Shown in pieces: positions 9,638 through 17,472 of a DNA stretch of 64,000 bases. The notes under the pieces were generated by a model, which worked only from the letters and a program-made list of their open reading frames with translations, had not been told where the DNA came from and ran no database searches. Origin of the DNA: Streptomyces sp. Tu6071 (GTDB taxonomy: Bacteria > Actinomycetota > Actinomycetes > Streptomycetales > Streptomycetaceae); contig NZ_CM001165.1 in the NCBI RefSeq assembly GCF_000213055.1, forward strand, positions 434,001 to 498,000. Reading direction: 5' to 3'. The position numbers and the translations under genes are program-made. Every line of letters begins with the position of its first letter. Position 1 is the stretch's first letter.

Positions 9638-10806
9638 CGCGCGGCTCCCGTGAGGCCCCTGGCCACGATGACGCGCATGATCTCGTTGCTCCCTTCCAGG
9701 ATCTGGTGGACCCGCAGGTCCCGGACGATCTTCTCGATACCGTACTCGTGGAGATAGCCGTAGCCGCCGTGGAGCTGGAGCGCGCGGTCGGCGATGCGGA
9801 AGCCGCTGTCGGTGGCGAAGCGCTTCGCCATGGCGATGAGTTGAGGGGCCTGCGGGTCCTTGCGGTCCAGGGCGTCGGCGGCCTGGTGGAGCAGGGCGCG
9901 CGCGGCGGCGAGCTCGGTGGCCATGTCGGCGAGGCGGAAGCGCAGGGCCTCGGACTCGATGAGCGGCTGCCCGAACGCCTCGCGTTCGGTGAGGTGCTGG
10001 AGCGAGCGGTCGAGCGCGGAGCGGGCGCCGCCGAGCGAGCAGGCGGCGATGCCGAGCCGGCCGCCGTTGAGGCCGTTCATGGCGATGCGGAAGCCTTGGC
10101 CCTCCGCGCCGAGCACGCGGTCCGCGGGCACGCGCACGCCGTCGAGGATCACCTGCCGGGTGGGCTGGGCGTTCCAGCCCATCTTGTGCTCGTTGGGCCC
10201 GAAGCCGAGCCCGGGGTCGTCCTTGTCGACGAGGAAGGCGGTGATGCCGTCGGGTCCGGCGCCTCCCGTACGGGCCATGACGAGGTAGAGCCGGGCGGCG
10301 CCCGCGCCGGAGATGAACTGCTTGACCCCGGTGAGGACCCAGTCGTCGCCGTCGCGCACGGCGCGCGTCGAGAGCGCGGCGGCGTCCGAGCCGGCGCCCG
10401 GTTCGGTGAGGCAGTAGCTCGCGAGGTCGTCCATCGCGCACAGCCCGGGGAGGTGGCGGGCGCGCTGGGCCTCGTCGCCGTAGGTGTCGATCATCCAGCC
10501 GACCATGTTGTGGATCGACAGGTAGGCGGCGACGCAGGGGCAGCCGGTGGCGAGCGCCTCGAAGACGAGGACGCCGTCGGTGCGGGTGAGGCCCGAGCCG
10601 CCGGACTCCTCGCGGACGTAGACGCCGCCGAGGCCGAGTCCCGCGGCCTTGCGCAGGACGTCGACGGGGAAGTGCTTCTCGCGGTCCCACTCCAGGGCGT
10701 GCGGGGCGAGGTGGTCCCCGGCGAAGTCGAGCGTGGTCTCGACGAGTGCCCGCTGGTCCTCGGTGAGGAGGGTGTCGTACGTGGTGGCGTGTGTGGTGGT
10801 GCTCAT
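9634..10806 (-). CDS. Acyl-CoA dehydrogenase, probable isobutyryl-CoA dehydrogenase
   Basis: 390 residues. FAD-dependent oxidation of isobutyryl-CoA to methacrylyl-CoA is predicted from the operon. Motifs: SYCLTEPGAGSDAAAL (first FAD/acyl-CoA signature), QLHGGYGYLHEYGIEKIVRD (second signature) and QILEGSNEIMR near the C-terminus. It lies 10 nt after mmsA and overlaps the hydrolase gene by GTGA. Short branched-chain acyl-CoA specificity cannot be read from sequence alone, so butyryl- or 2-methylbutyryl-CoA are possible additional substrates. Confidence 0.92.
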   Translation of the reverse strand: MSTTTHATTYDTLLTEDQRALVETTLDFAGDHLAPHALEWDREKHFPVDVLRKAAGLGLGGVYVREESGGSGLTRTDGVLVFEALATGCPCVAAYLSIHNMVGWMIDTYGDEAQRARHLPGLCAMDDLASYCLTEPGAGSDAAALSTRAVRDGDDWVLTGVKQFISGAGAARLYLVMARTGGAGPDGITAFLVDKDDPGLGFGPNEHKMGWNAQPTRQVILDGVRVPADRVLGAEGQGFRIAMNGLNGGRLGIAACSLGGARSALDRSLQHLTEREAFGQPLIESEALRFRLADMATELAAARALLHQAADALDRKDPQAPQLIAMAKRFATDSGFRIADRALQLHGGYGYLHEYGIEKIVRDLRVHQILEGSNEIMRVIVARGLTGAAR

Positions 10807-10816
10807 CGTGGTGCCC

Positions 10817-12340
10817 TCAGCCCATCGTCGGGATGGTGAAGCTCGCCCCTTCGCGCAGTCCCTTGGGCCAGCGCGAGGTGACGGTCTTGGTGCGGGTGTA
10901 GAAGCGGATCGAGTCGGGTCCGTGCTGGTTGAGGTCGCCGAAGCCGGACGCCTTCCAGCCGCCGAAGGTGTGGTACGCGACGGGCACCGGGATCGGTACG
11001 TTGACGCCGACCATGCCGGTCTCGACGCGGCGCGTGAAGTCGCGCGCGGTGTCGCCGTCGCGGGTGAAGATCGCGACGCCGTTGCCGAAGGCGTGCTCGC
11101 TCGGCAGGCGCAGGGCCTCCTCGTAGTCGGCGGCGCGCGCGACGCAGAGGACGGGCCCGAAGATCTCCTCCTGGTAGATCCGCATGTCCGGGGTGACGCG
11201 GTCGAAGAGCGAGGCGCCCGCGAAGAAGCCCTTCTCGTGTCCGGCGAGGGTGAAGTCCCTTCCGTCCACGACGAGTTCGGCGCCTTCCTGGACACCGATG
11301 TCGACGTAGGAGCGGACGCGGGCGAGAGCGTCCGGCCCGACGAGGGGCCCGAAGTCGGCCTCGGGGTCGTCGCTCGTGCCGATCCGCAGCCCGGCGATGC
11401 GCTCCTTGAGGCGGGCCACGAGGGCGTCGGCGGTCTCCTCGCCGACGGGGACGGCGACGGAGATCGCCATGCAGCGCTCGCCCGCCGAGCCGTACCCGGC
11501 GCCGACGAGGGCGTCCACCGCCTGGTCGAGGTCGGCGTCGGGCATCACGATCATGTGGTTCTTGGCGCCGCCGAAGCACTGGGCGCGCTTGCCGTTCGCG
11601 GCGGCGCTCGCGTAGATGTGCGCGGCGATGGGGGTGGAGCCGACGAAGCCGAGCGCGCGGACGCGCGGGTCCTCGATGAGGGTGTCCACGGCTCCGCGGT
11701 CGCCGTTGACGACGTTGAGCACCCCGGCGGGGAGCCCGGCTTCGAGGAAGAGCTCGGCGAGGCGCAGCGGCACCGAGGGGTCGCGCTCGGAGGGCTTGAG
11801 GATGAAGGCGTTGCCGCAGGCGAGGGCGGGGGCGGCCTTCCACAGCGGGATCATCGCGGGGAAGTTGAAGGGCGTGATGCCCGCGACGACGCCGAGCGGG
11901 CTGCGCAGCGAGTGCACGTCGATGCCGGTCCCGGCGTTGTCGGTGAACTCGCCCTTCATGAGGTGCGGGATGCCGGCGGCGAACTCGACGACTTCGAGGC
12001 CGCGCTGGAGGTCGCCGTGCGCGTCGGCAACCGTCTTGCCGTGCTCGCTCGACAGGAGGCGGGCGATCTCGTCCTTCTCCTGGTCCACGAGCTGGAGGAA
12101 GCGGAGCAGCACGCGGGCGCGGCGCTGCGGGTTCCACTCGCCCCACTCCCGCTGCGCGCGGGCGGCGTCGGCGATCGCGGCCTCGGTCTCGGCGCGACTC
12201 GCGAGCGGCACTCGGGCCTGCACCTCGCCGGTGTTGGGGTCGTAGACGTCGGCGAAGGACCCGGAGGTGCCGGGGGTGTGCTTGCCGCCGATGAAGTGGG
12301 TGAGTTCGCGTACAGGGGCGCGGTCGGGCGCACTGGCCAT
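10817..12340 (-). CDS. mmsA: CoA-acylating methylmalonate-semialdehyde dehydrogenase
   Basis: 507 residues, first gene of the minus-strand valine operon. It converts methylmalonate semialdehyde to propionyl-CoA with release of one-carbon acid. The aldehyde dehydrogenase fold has the NAD site and the catalytic Cys in GSAGERCMAISV. The MMSDH-specific features TPFNFPAMIPLWK and GGAKNHMIVMPDAD replace the usual ALDH Glu region. ATG 12340 is used; a long non-coding leader of over 500 nt precedes it, with paired palindromes at its far end. Confidence 0.95.
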   Translation of the reverse strand: MASAPDRAPVRELTHFIGGKHTPGTSGSFADVYDPNTGEVQARVPLASRAETEAAIADAARAQREWGEWNPQRRARVLLRFLQLVDQEKDEIARLLSSEHGKTVADAHGDLQRGLEVVEFAAGIPHLMKGEFTDNAGTGIDVHSLRSPLGVVAGITPFNFPAMIPLWKAAPALACGNAFILKPSERDPSVPLRLAELFLEAGLPAGVLNVVNGDRGAVDTLIEDPRVRALGFVGSTPIAAHIYASAAANGKRAQCFGGAKNHMIVMPDADLDQAVDALVGAGYGSAGERCMAISVAVPVGEETADALVARLKERIAGLRIGTSDDPEADFGPLVGPDALARVRSYVDIGVQEGAELVVDGRDFTLAGHEKGFFAGASLFDRVTPDMRIYQEEIFGPVLCVARAADYEEALRLPSEHAFGNGVAIFTRDGDTARDFTRRVETGMVGVNVPIPVPVAYHTFGGWKASGFGDLNQHGPDSIRFYTRTKTVTSRWPKGLREGASFTIPTMG

Positions 12341-12906
12341 GAGGAGCCTGCTCTCGTCGGGAGATGCGGGATGGCACGCGACTCGCCGGCCGTGCGGGTG
12401 GACGGGGCGGCGGGGGCGTGGGGATCGTGTGGCGGGGTGCGGGGGGGCGCGGGGCGCGGCTCGACGGGGCGGGGCGCCGGTCGCGGGGCCGGGGCTCGCG
12501 GGGTGCCGCGCGGCGCTCAGGCCCGGGCTCGGTGGCGGCGCGGCCGGAGGGTGGGCGGACCGCAGGATCGGTGGGCGCGCACGAGTGCCATACGTGTCAG
12601 CTCCATCCCTCGTGGACATCATGGGCAACGCAGACAAGACGGACAACGCGGATCGTCCCACGGCCGGTCACCGATCCCGGATCACCGCGCCCCGTGAGCC
12701 CGCCGGCGCTCCTGTTCGCCGACGCGTGACGCGCGGATCTCGCGCGGGGGCACTCACCGGCACCGGAGGCGGGCCGCGCCGGAGCCGCCCGGCGGCCCCA
12801 CACCGCGGGCCTGCCCGGACTATATAGTTGGACGTCCTAGTAAATCCAGCCTCCGCGCGAGAGAGCCGATGAACCCGCAGCTCGGAGGGGGTGCGCTGAC
12901 GAGAGG
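12341..12906 (-). other. 566-nt region upstream of mmsA: long leader with possible mini-ORF
   Basis: No conventional gene. On the minus strand an ATG at 12591 with GGAG 9 nt upstream opens a 24-codon frame ending at 12517 (MALVRAHRSCGPPTL... then Arg-rich), which could be a leader peptide. Tandem palindromes at 12819-12837 mark a probable promoter or operator about 480 nt before mmsA. Purine-rich low-complexity DNA fills 12400-12560. Confidence 0.3.
12819..12837. promoter_or_regulatory. Tandem palindromes ACTATATAGT and GGACGTCC upstream of the valine operon
   Basis: ACTATATAGT (12819-12828) is a perfect 10-bp palindrome. GGACGTCC (12830-12837) is a perfect 8-bp palindrome one base away. This is an AT-rich island in GC-rich DNA and holds a TATAGT-like -10 on the minus strand. 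It probably marks the mmsA promoter with an overlapping operator. The bound regulator is not identifiable. Confidence 0.45.
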
Positions 12907-13956
12907 TCAGCCCAGGGGGCGGGGCGGCGGGGCCGTGGAGCCACGCGGGACGAGGCTCGGGACCTGCGCGGCGTGCGAGACGGCGTCGCGCCGGAGGATG
13001 ACGTCGAAGAGGGTCTCGGTGACGTCAGCGCCGAAGGAGAAGACGTCGTGCCGCATCGCCGAGAGCATGGGCCTGGTGAGCTGGCAGAGCTGGGAGTCGT
13101 CCCAGGCGAGCAGCGAGAGGTCGTGCGGGACGGAGAGCCCGAACTCGGCGGCGACCCCGAGCGCGGTGACAGCCATGAGGTCGTTGTCGAAGATGATCGC
13201 GGTGGGCCGCTCGGCGGCCAGCAGCAGCGTGCGGCAGGCGCGACTGCCCTGGTCGGCGGAGAAGTCCGCGACGACGGTGCGCGCGGTCAGGCCCAGTTCC
13301 TCGGTGGTGCGGGTGAAGGTCTCCGTGCGGATGGCGCTGTGGCCGAGTTCGGCGGGGCCGCTCACGCGGGCGATGTGCCGGTGCCCGAGCGCGGCCAGGT
13401 ACCGCACCGCCTCCTCGGTCGCCACCGCGTCGTCGGTCCACACGGCGGGGAAGGGACCGGCCAGCGAGGGGTGGCCGACCACGACGGCGGGCAGGCCGAT
13501 GGCGGAGAGGGCGGGGACACGGGGGTCGTCGACGCGCAGGTCGACGAGGATGCCGCCGCTGACGCGATTGCCCTGCCACCACTCGCGGTGCACCTCGATC
13601 TCCTCCTCGGGTTCGGCGAGGCGCAGCAGGAGCGAGCAGGAGTGGCGGGTGAGGACGCTCTCTATGCCGGAGATGAACTCCATGTAGAACGGTTCCAGGC
13701 CGAGCATCCGGGCGGGCCTGGCGATGACGAGGCCGACGGTGTGCGGCGCCTGGCCCGAGAGGGACTGCGCGGCCTGGTTCGGGCTCCAGCCGAGGTCGCG
13801 GGCGGCCTGGAGGATGCGTTCCCGCGTCTTCGCCGAGACGCCCGGCTTGTCGTGCACCGCGAGAGTCACGGCGGAGGGTGAGACTCCGGCGAGCCGGGCG
13901 ACGTCCTTGATCGTGACCTTGTGCCCGCCGCGCGGTGCGCCTGCCGTCCGAACCAC
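12907..13956 (-). CDS. LacI family transcriptional regulator of the mannan locus
   Basis: 349 residues from GTG 13956, which has an AAGGCGGA-like ribosome site. The N-terminal LacI headpiece is clear: VTIKDVARLAGVSPSAVTLAVH, followed by hinge-helix NQAAQSLSGQ. The periplasmic-binding-protein-like effector domain follows (TVGLVIARP..., PTAIIFDNDLMAVTALGVAAEFG, LSLLAWDDSQLCQ). An in-frame ATG at 14166 would add 70 residues of Pro/Arg/Gly-rich sequence not typical of LacI; that start cannot be excluded. It sits directly beside the secreted mannan enzymes on the same strand, so manno-oligosaccharide-responsive repression is inferred. Confidence 0.87.
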   Translation of the reverse strand: MVRTAGAPRGGHKVTIKDVARLAGVSPSAVTLAVHDKPGVSAKTRERILQAARDLGWSPNQAAQSLSGQAPHTVGLVIARPARMLGLEPFYMEFISGIESVLTRHSCSLLLRLAEPEEEIEVHREWWQGNRVSGGILVDLRVDDPRVPALSAIGLPAVVVGHPSLAGPFPAVWTDDAVATEEAVRYLAALGHRHIARVSGPAELGHSAIRTETFTRTTEELGLTARTVVADFSADQGSRACRTLLLAAERPTAIIFDNDLMAVTALGVAAEFGLSVPHDLSLLAWDDSQLCQLTRPMLSAMRHDVFSFGADVTETLFDVILRRDAVSHAAQVPSLVPRGSTAPPPRPLG

Positions 13957-14172
13957 CTGTGCGTCCGCCTTCGTCTCGTCGTGCAGCGCTGCCGCGCCGC
14001 GTGTTCTCGTACCGCGCCCGTCGTACCGGCCCCCGGACCGCGCCCCGCCGTCCCCGTCGCGATGGTGCTTCGTCGCGACGGGGACGGCGGTGGGCTGGAG
14101 CGCGCGAGTTCCGGGCGGATCGGCGCGAGCCCCGGGCGGGGCAAGCACGATGACGGGTCGGTTCATCGTAGA

Positions 14173-14193
14173 CGATGCGCCCTTCACGCATCG
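14173..14193. promoter_or_regulatory. Inverted repeat before the LacI gene
   Basis: Perfect 7-nt arms CGATGCG (14173-14179) and CGCATCG (14187-14193) separated by 7 nt, in the short gap between the GH30 gene and the LacI gene. It may be an autoregulatory operator; no match to the longer inverted repeat at 17359-17403 is evident. Confidence 0.3.
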
Positions 14194-14243
14194 GTTGCTG
14201 GAACGATCTACCCCCGGGCCGGACGGCGCCCGGTGGAGTTGAA

Positions 14244-15731
14244 TCACCACGTGTAGGTGACGGTGGCGCCGGGCGCGACGGTCGTGGTCCGGCGGACTCC
14301 GGGCGCGGTGAGCGTCGCGGTGCGCGGGTTCTTGGGGTCGGGGTTGAGGACGACGAGGGCGGTGCTGCCGTCCGGGTTGCGGAAGGCCGTGGCCTGGAGG
14401 GGGTTGGTGTCGCCCTCGGCCGGCAGGACGCTCGCGGCGATCCGGGTTGCTCCGGGACGGGTGAAGCGGGAGAAGTGGGCGAGCGTGTAGTAGTGCGTGG
14501 TGCGGGTGACGGCCGCGGTCGTGGAGTCGATGGTTACGGCGCCGTCGCAGCCGGTGCAGCCGCCCGTGTGCGGGCCGTGCTTCTCGTCGAGCGCGAGGTT
14601 CCAGAAGACCATGCTGCGCGCCCAGTTGTTCATGGCGCCGATGGTGCGGCCCGCTCCGCCGCCGCTGCACTCGGTCTCGAAGACATCCTTGTCGGGGAAG
14701 GACGCCTTGAGCGCGGACTGGGCGCGGGGGTCGCCGTAGTAGCAGTGGTAGGCGGTGCCCGCGATCCAGCGGGCGGCGCGGGTGCCGAGGAGGTCGTAGG
14801 GGTAGTCGGGCTCGGGGTCCTCGCCGATGTCGGTGTGGGCCTTGGCGTCGAAGGGGTGCTCGGCCCAGTTGTGGTCGAAGCCGAGGATCTTGGTGCGGAG
14901 CCCGGCGGCGCGCAGCGCGGGGCCGAGCCGCTCGATGACCCGGGCCTCCTGGGCGACCGGCAGGTCCGTGCCGGGGTAGTCGGCGCGCAGGAGGGCCTGG
15001 GGCTCGTTCTGGACGGTGAGGTAGTCGACGGGGACGCCGGCCTTCTCGTACCCCTGGACGAACTTGACGAGGTAGCGGGCGTAGGCGTCGTAGACGGCGG
15101 GCTTGTCGATGAGCTTGCCGTCGATCATCGAGCCCTCCGTCTTCATCCAGGACGGCGGGCTCCAGGGGCTCGCGATGACGGTGAGGCGGGGGTTGAGCGC
15201 CTTGGCCTCGCGGAGCAGCGGCAGGATCTGGTGGGTGTCGTGGTCGAGCGAGAAGTGCCGCAGGCCGTAGTCCGTCCGCCCGGCGGGGACCTCGTCGAAG
15301 CTGTATCCCTTGGTCGCGAAGTCGGACGCGCCGATGGGCTGGCGCAGGGTGCTGAGGCCGATGCCCTCGGTGGGGCTGAACAACTGCCGCATGAGCACGG
15401 AGCGTTCGCTCTTCTTCATGTGGTACAGGACGGCGGCGGAGGAGTCGGTGAGGGAGGCGCCGAAGCCGGTGAGCTTCTGGAAGCGCAGGCCCGGGTTCAC
15501 CCTCACGGTGGTGTCCGCCGGGCCGGTGGCCGTGGTCAGGGGCACGGGGGCTTCGAGACGTGCGCCGGTGGTGGTGGCGTCGGTGGCCCACTGCCGTACG
15601 GAGGGCCGGTGTGGTCCGGCGGGCTCGGCGACGGCGCCGTGCGTGGTCGTGAGGACGGCGAGCAGGGCACCCCCCGCGGCGAGTGCGGTGAGTGCCCGGC
15701 GGCGGCGCCGGGAAGGGGTTAGTGCGGTCAT
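14244..15731 (-). CDS. Secreted glycoside hydrolase family 30
   Basis: 495 residues with an Arg-rich signal peptide (RRRRRALTALAAGGALLAVL, then cleavage near AVAEP). The (beta/alpha)8 barrel has the GH30 acid/base in VQNEP (Glu243) and nucleophile in FETECSGG (Glu354). A C-terminal beta-sandwich ends in TVAPGATVTYTW. GH30 members act on beta-glucans, beta-xylans, glucosylceramides or beta-1,6-galactans, so the substrate is open. Its position between the LacI gene and a mannanase suggests a plant polysaccharide side activity. It lies 30 nt downstream of the GH26 gene, so they are likely co-transcribed. Confidence 0.88.
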   Translation of the reverse strand: MTALTPSRRRRRALTALAAGGALLAVLTTTHGAVAEPAGPHRPSVRQWATDATTTGARLEAPVPLTTATGPADTTVRVNPGLRFQKLTGFGASLTDSSAAVLYHMKKSERSVLMRQLFSPTEGIGLSTLRQPIGASDFATKGYSFDEVPAGRTDYGLRHFSLDHDTHQILPLLREAKALNPRLTVIASPWSPPSWMKTEGSMIDGKLIDKPAVYDAYARYLVKFVQGYEKAGVPVDYLTVQNEPQALLRADYPGTDLPVAQEARVIERLGPALRAAGLRTKILGFDHNWAEHPFDAKAHTDIGEDPEPDYPYDLLGTRAARWIAGTAYHCYYGDPRAQSALKASFPDKDVFETECSGGGAGRTIGAMNNWARSMVFWNLALDEKHGPHTGGCTGCDGAVTIDSTTAAVTRTTHYYTLAHFSRFTRPGATRIAASVLPAEGDTNPLQATAFRNPDGSTALVVLNPDPKNPRTATLTAPGVRRTTTVAPGATVTYTW

Positions 15732-15761
15732 CGTGGCTCCGGTGGGGTGGCGGGGCGGGGG

Positions 15762-17189
15762 TCAGGCGGGGAGGTGCCAGGTCTGCCAGGGGTTGGTGTT
15801 GCGGTCCCAGATCTGGAGGCGCGTCCCGTCCGCCGTACTCCCACCCGGCACGTCCAGGTACCGCCCCGACTGCGGGTTCCTCAGGTGCCCGTCGGACTCG
15901 GCGACCCACCGCTGAGCCCCGGAACCGTTGCACTCCCACAGCTGGAGCCTCGTCCCGTTCACCGTGCCCTGGCCCGTCACGTCCAGGCACTTCCCCAGCG
16001 CGCGCAAGGTCCCGTCCTCGTTCGTCGTCCACTTCTGCGCGGCGGTGCCGTTGCAGCCGTAGAGCTGCACCACCGTCCCGTTCGCGGTAGCCGAACCGGC
16101 CACGTCCACGCACTTCCCGCCGACCCCGGTGAGCGGCCCGGAGGGGGTCGCGGGCGGGTTCGTACCGCCTGAGGGGAGCGTGAACTGGCCCTGGCTCAGG
16201 ACGCGGGAGTTGTTGAAGGTGGACTGGAGGCCGGAGGCGGAGTTCGCGGTCGTGAGGTACTCCGACCAGATCATGAACCAGGCCCATCGGGGCTGCGCGG
16301 CGAGCTGCGCGGGGGTCGGAACGGTGCCGACCTCGGCGAGGGCGACGGGCTTGCCGTGCGCGGTGTTCAGCATCGCCTGGTACCAGTCGCCGGTGGGGTA
16401 GCCCTTGACCCACGGGTCGAGGCTCGCGACGTCCACGGCGTCGTCCCCGGGGTAGAAGTTCCCCACTCCCCCCGAGCCGCCGTTCGCGGCGGTGTCCTTG
16501 ACGTTCCACACCCACAGGAGGTTGTCGAGGCCCTTCGACTCCAGGTAGTCGTGGGTGATCCGGAAGAGCCGCGCGCTCCCGTTCGCGCCGGGGCGGCCGC
16601 CCCACCAGGCCCAGCCCTCGTTCATCTCGTGGAGGGGCCGGAAGAGAACGGGGACGCCCGCGTCCTTGAGCTGGGTGAGGTAGGGGACAGCGGTGTCGAG
16701 CTTCGCCTTGAACGCCTTGTTGAGCGCGCTGTTGTCGGTGGTGAGCTGCTGCCACTCGGAGTCGGAGAGGCGGCTGCCGTTGATGCCCCCCTCGAACTCG
16801 CACGTGGCGACGTCGGGACGGCACATGTGCCAGGTCAGGCTGACGAGGGAGCCGTTGGCCCACTCGGTCTTGGCCTGGTTCACGAGTGCCTGGCGCTGAG
16901 CGACGTCGTCGGCGCGGAAGCCGAGTTCGCCGCCCCACAGCCCGGGCCACTTCCCGGTGAGGTCGTGGGCCTGGGCGGTGTAGCGGGAGGGATCGGCGAG
17001 CGGTTCCTTGTTGTGGACGCCGCTCACGACGTGGGAGCCGCTGATCTCCTGGAGGTAGGAGAGCACGGCGTCCGGGGTCGAGGGGCCGGTCGCCGCCGCC
17101 GGTGACGGGGACAGGCCCAGCCAGGCGACGGCGGCGAGCGGGACGGTGAGGAGCGCGGCGAGGCGACTGCCGCGGGTGCGGGATCTCAT
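15762..17189 (-). CDS. Secreted GH26 beta-mannanase with CBM13 lectin domain
   Basis: 475 residues. Signal peptide ends near PAAATG. The GH26 catalytic domain (about 36-335) has the acid/base Glu188 in FRPLHEMNEGWAWWGG and the nucleophile Glu286 in ALAEVG, both canonical for endo-beta-1,4-mannanases. A Pro/Gly linker (about 340-350) joins a C-terminal ricin-B-type CBM13 (about 350-475) with three repeats ending in QxW-type motifs. The CBM13-coding DNA is almost identical, in inverted orientation, to that of the divergent esterase gene. Role: extracellular cleavage of mannan to oligosaccharides for the neighbouring importer. Confidence 0.93.
   Translation of the reverse strand: MRSRTRGSRLAALLTVPLAAVAWLGLSPSPAAATGPSTPDAVLSYLQEISGSHVVSGVHNKEPLADPSRYTAQAHDLTGKWPGLWGGELGFRADDVAQRQALVNQAKTEWANGSLVSLTWHMCRPDVATCEFEGGINGSRLSDSEWQQLTTDNSALNKAFKAKLDTAVPYLTQLKDAGVPVLFRPLHEMNEGWAWWGGRPGANGSARLFRITHDYLESKGLDNLLWVWNVKDTAANGGSGGVGNFYPGDDAVDVASLDPWVKGYPTGDWYQAMLNTAHGKPVALAEVGTVPTPAQLAAQPRWAWFMIWSEYLTTANSASGLQSTFNNSRVLSQGQFTLPSGGTNPPATPSGPLTGVGGKCVDVAGSATANGTVVQLYGCNGTAAQKWTTNEDGTLRALGKCLDVTGQGTVNGTRLQLWECNGSGAQRWVAESDGHLRNPQSGRYLDVPGGSTADGTRLQIWDRNTNPWQTWHLPA
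15768..16142 (-). repeat. CBM13-coding inverted repeat, copy in the mannanase gene
   Basis: 375 nt. By eye it differs from the opposite-strand copy at 17569-17943 at only about 13 positions, with an identical stretch of roughly 140 nt in the middle. Most differences cluster at the two ends. This indicates recent duplication or gene conversion. Confidence 0.9.
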
Positions 17190-17358
17190 GGGTGTGTCCT
17201 CTCGGGGACGCGTGGGGGTGAGGAGACGCGCCGGGACCGGCGAGAACGGTCCGCGGGTGAGTCGCGTCCCCGGCCGGGTGCCGGGCGGGGGCCGACGCGT
17301 CGCCAGGAAGCTAGGACGCCGCCTGAGGGGGTGTCAATGGATCGGACGCAGAATAAGT

Positions 17359-17403
17359 AAAACGTGCGAGTGACGGTTTCCAGGGCTTTGCAGCGCACGT
17401 TTT
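17359..17403. promoter_or_regulatory. Inverted repeat between divergent mannanase and esterase genes
   Basis: AAAACGTGCG (17359-17368) and CGCACGTTTT (17394-17403) are perfect 10-nt inverted arms 25 nt apart, the only AT-containing island in the 283-nt divergent region 17190-17472. It is a likely control element for both genes, possibly bound by the LacI protein as a pair of half or full sites. Binding is not demonstrated. Confidence 0.45.
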
Positions 17404-17472
17404 GGATGCTTCTCTCGAACGGTACATGCACCTCTGCACCTCCCTCTGTCCCTGATCCGAAAGGACTTCCCC

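Noticed and set aside
8567..10690. One 707-codon minus-strand protein joining dehydrogenase region and hydrolase
   Set aside because: Only the part after GTG 9637 matches the hydrolase; the upstream stretch is an out-of-frame reading of the acyl-CoA dehydrogenase gene.
12907..16950. Single long minus-strand frame joining the LacI gene with sequence under the glycosidases
   Set aside because: The upstream part is out of frame with the GH30 and GH26 proteins and is a shadow; LacI starts at 13956 or at most 14166.
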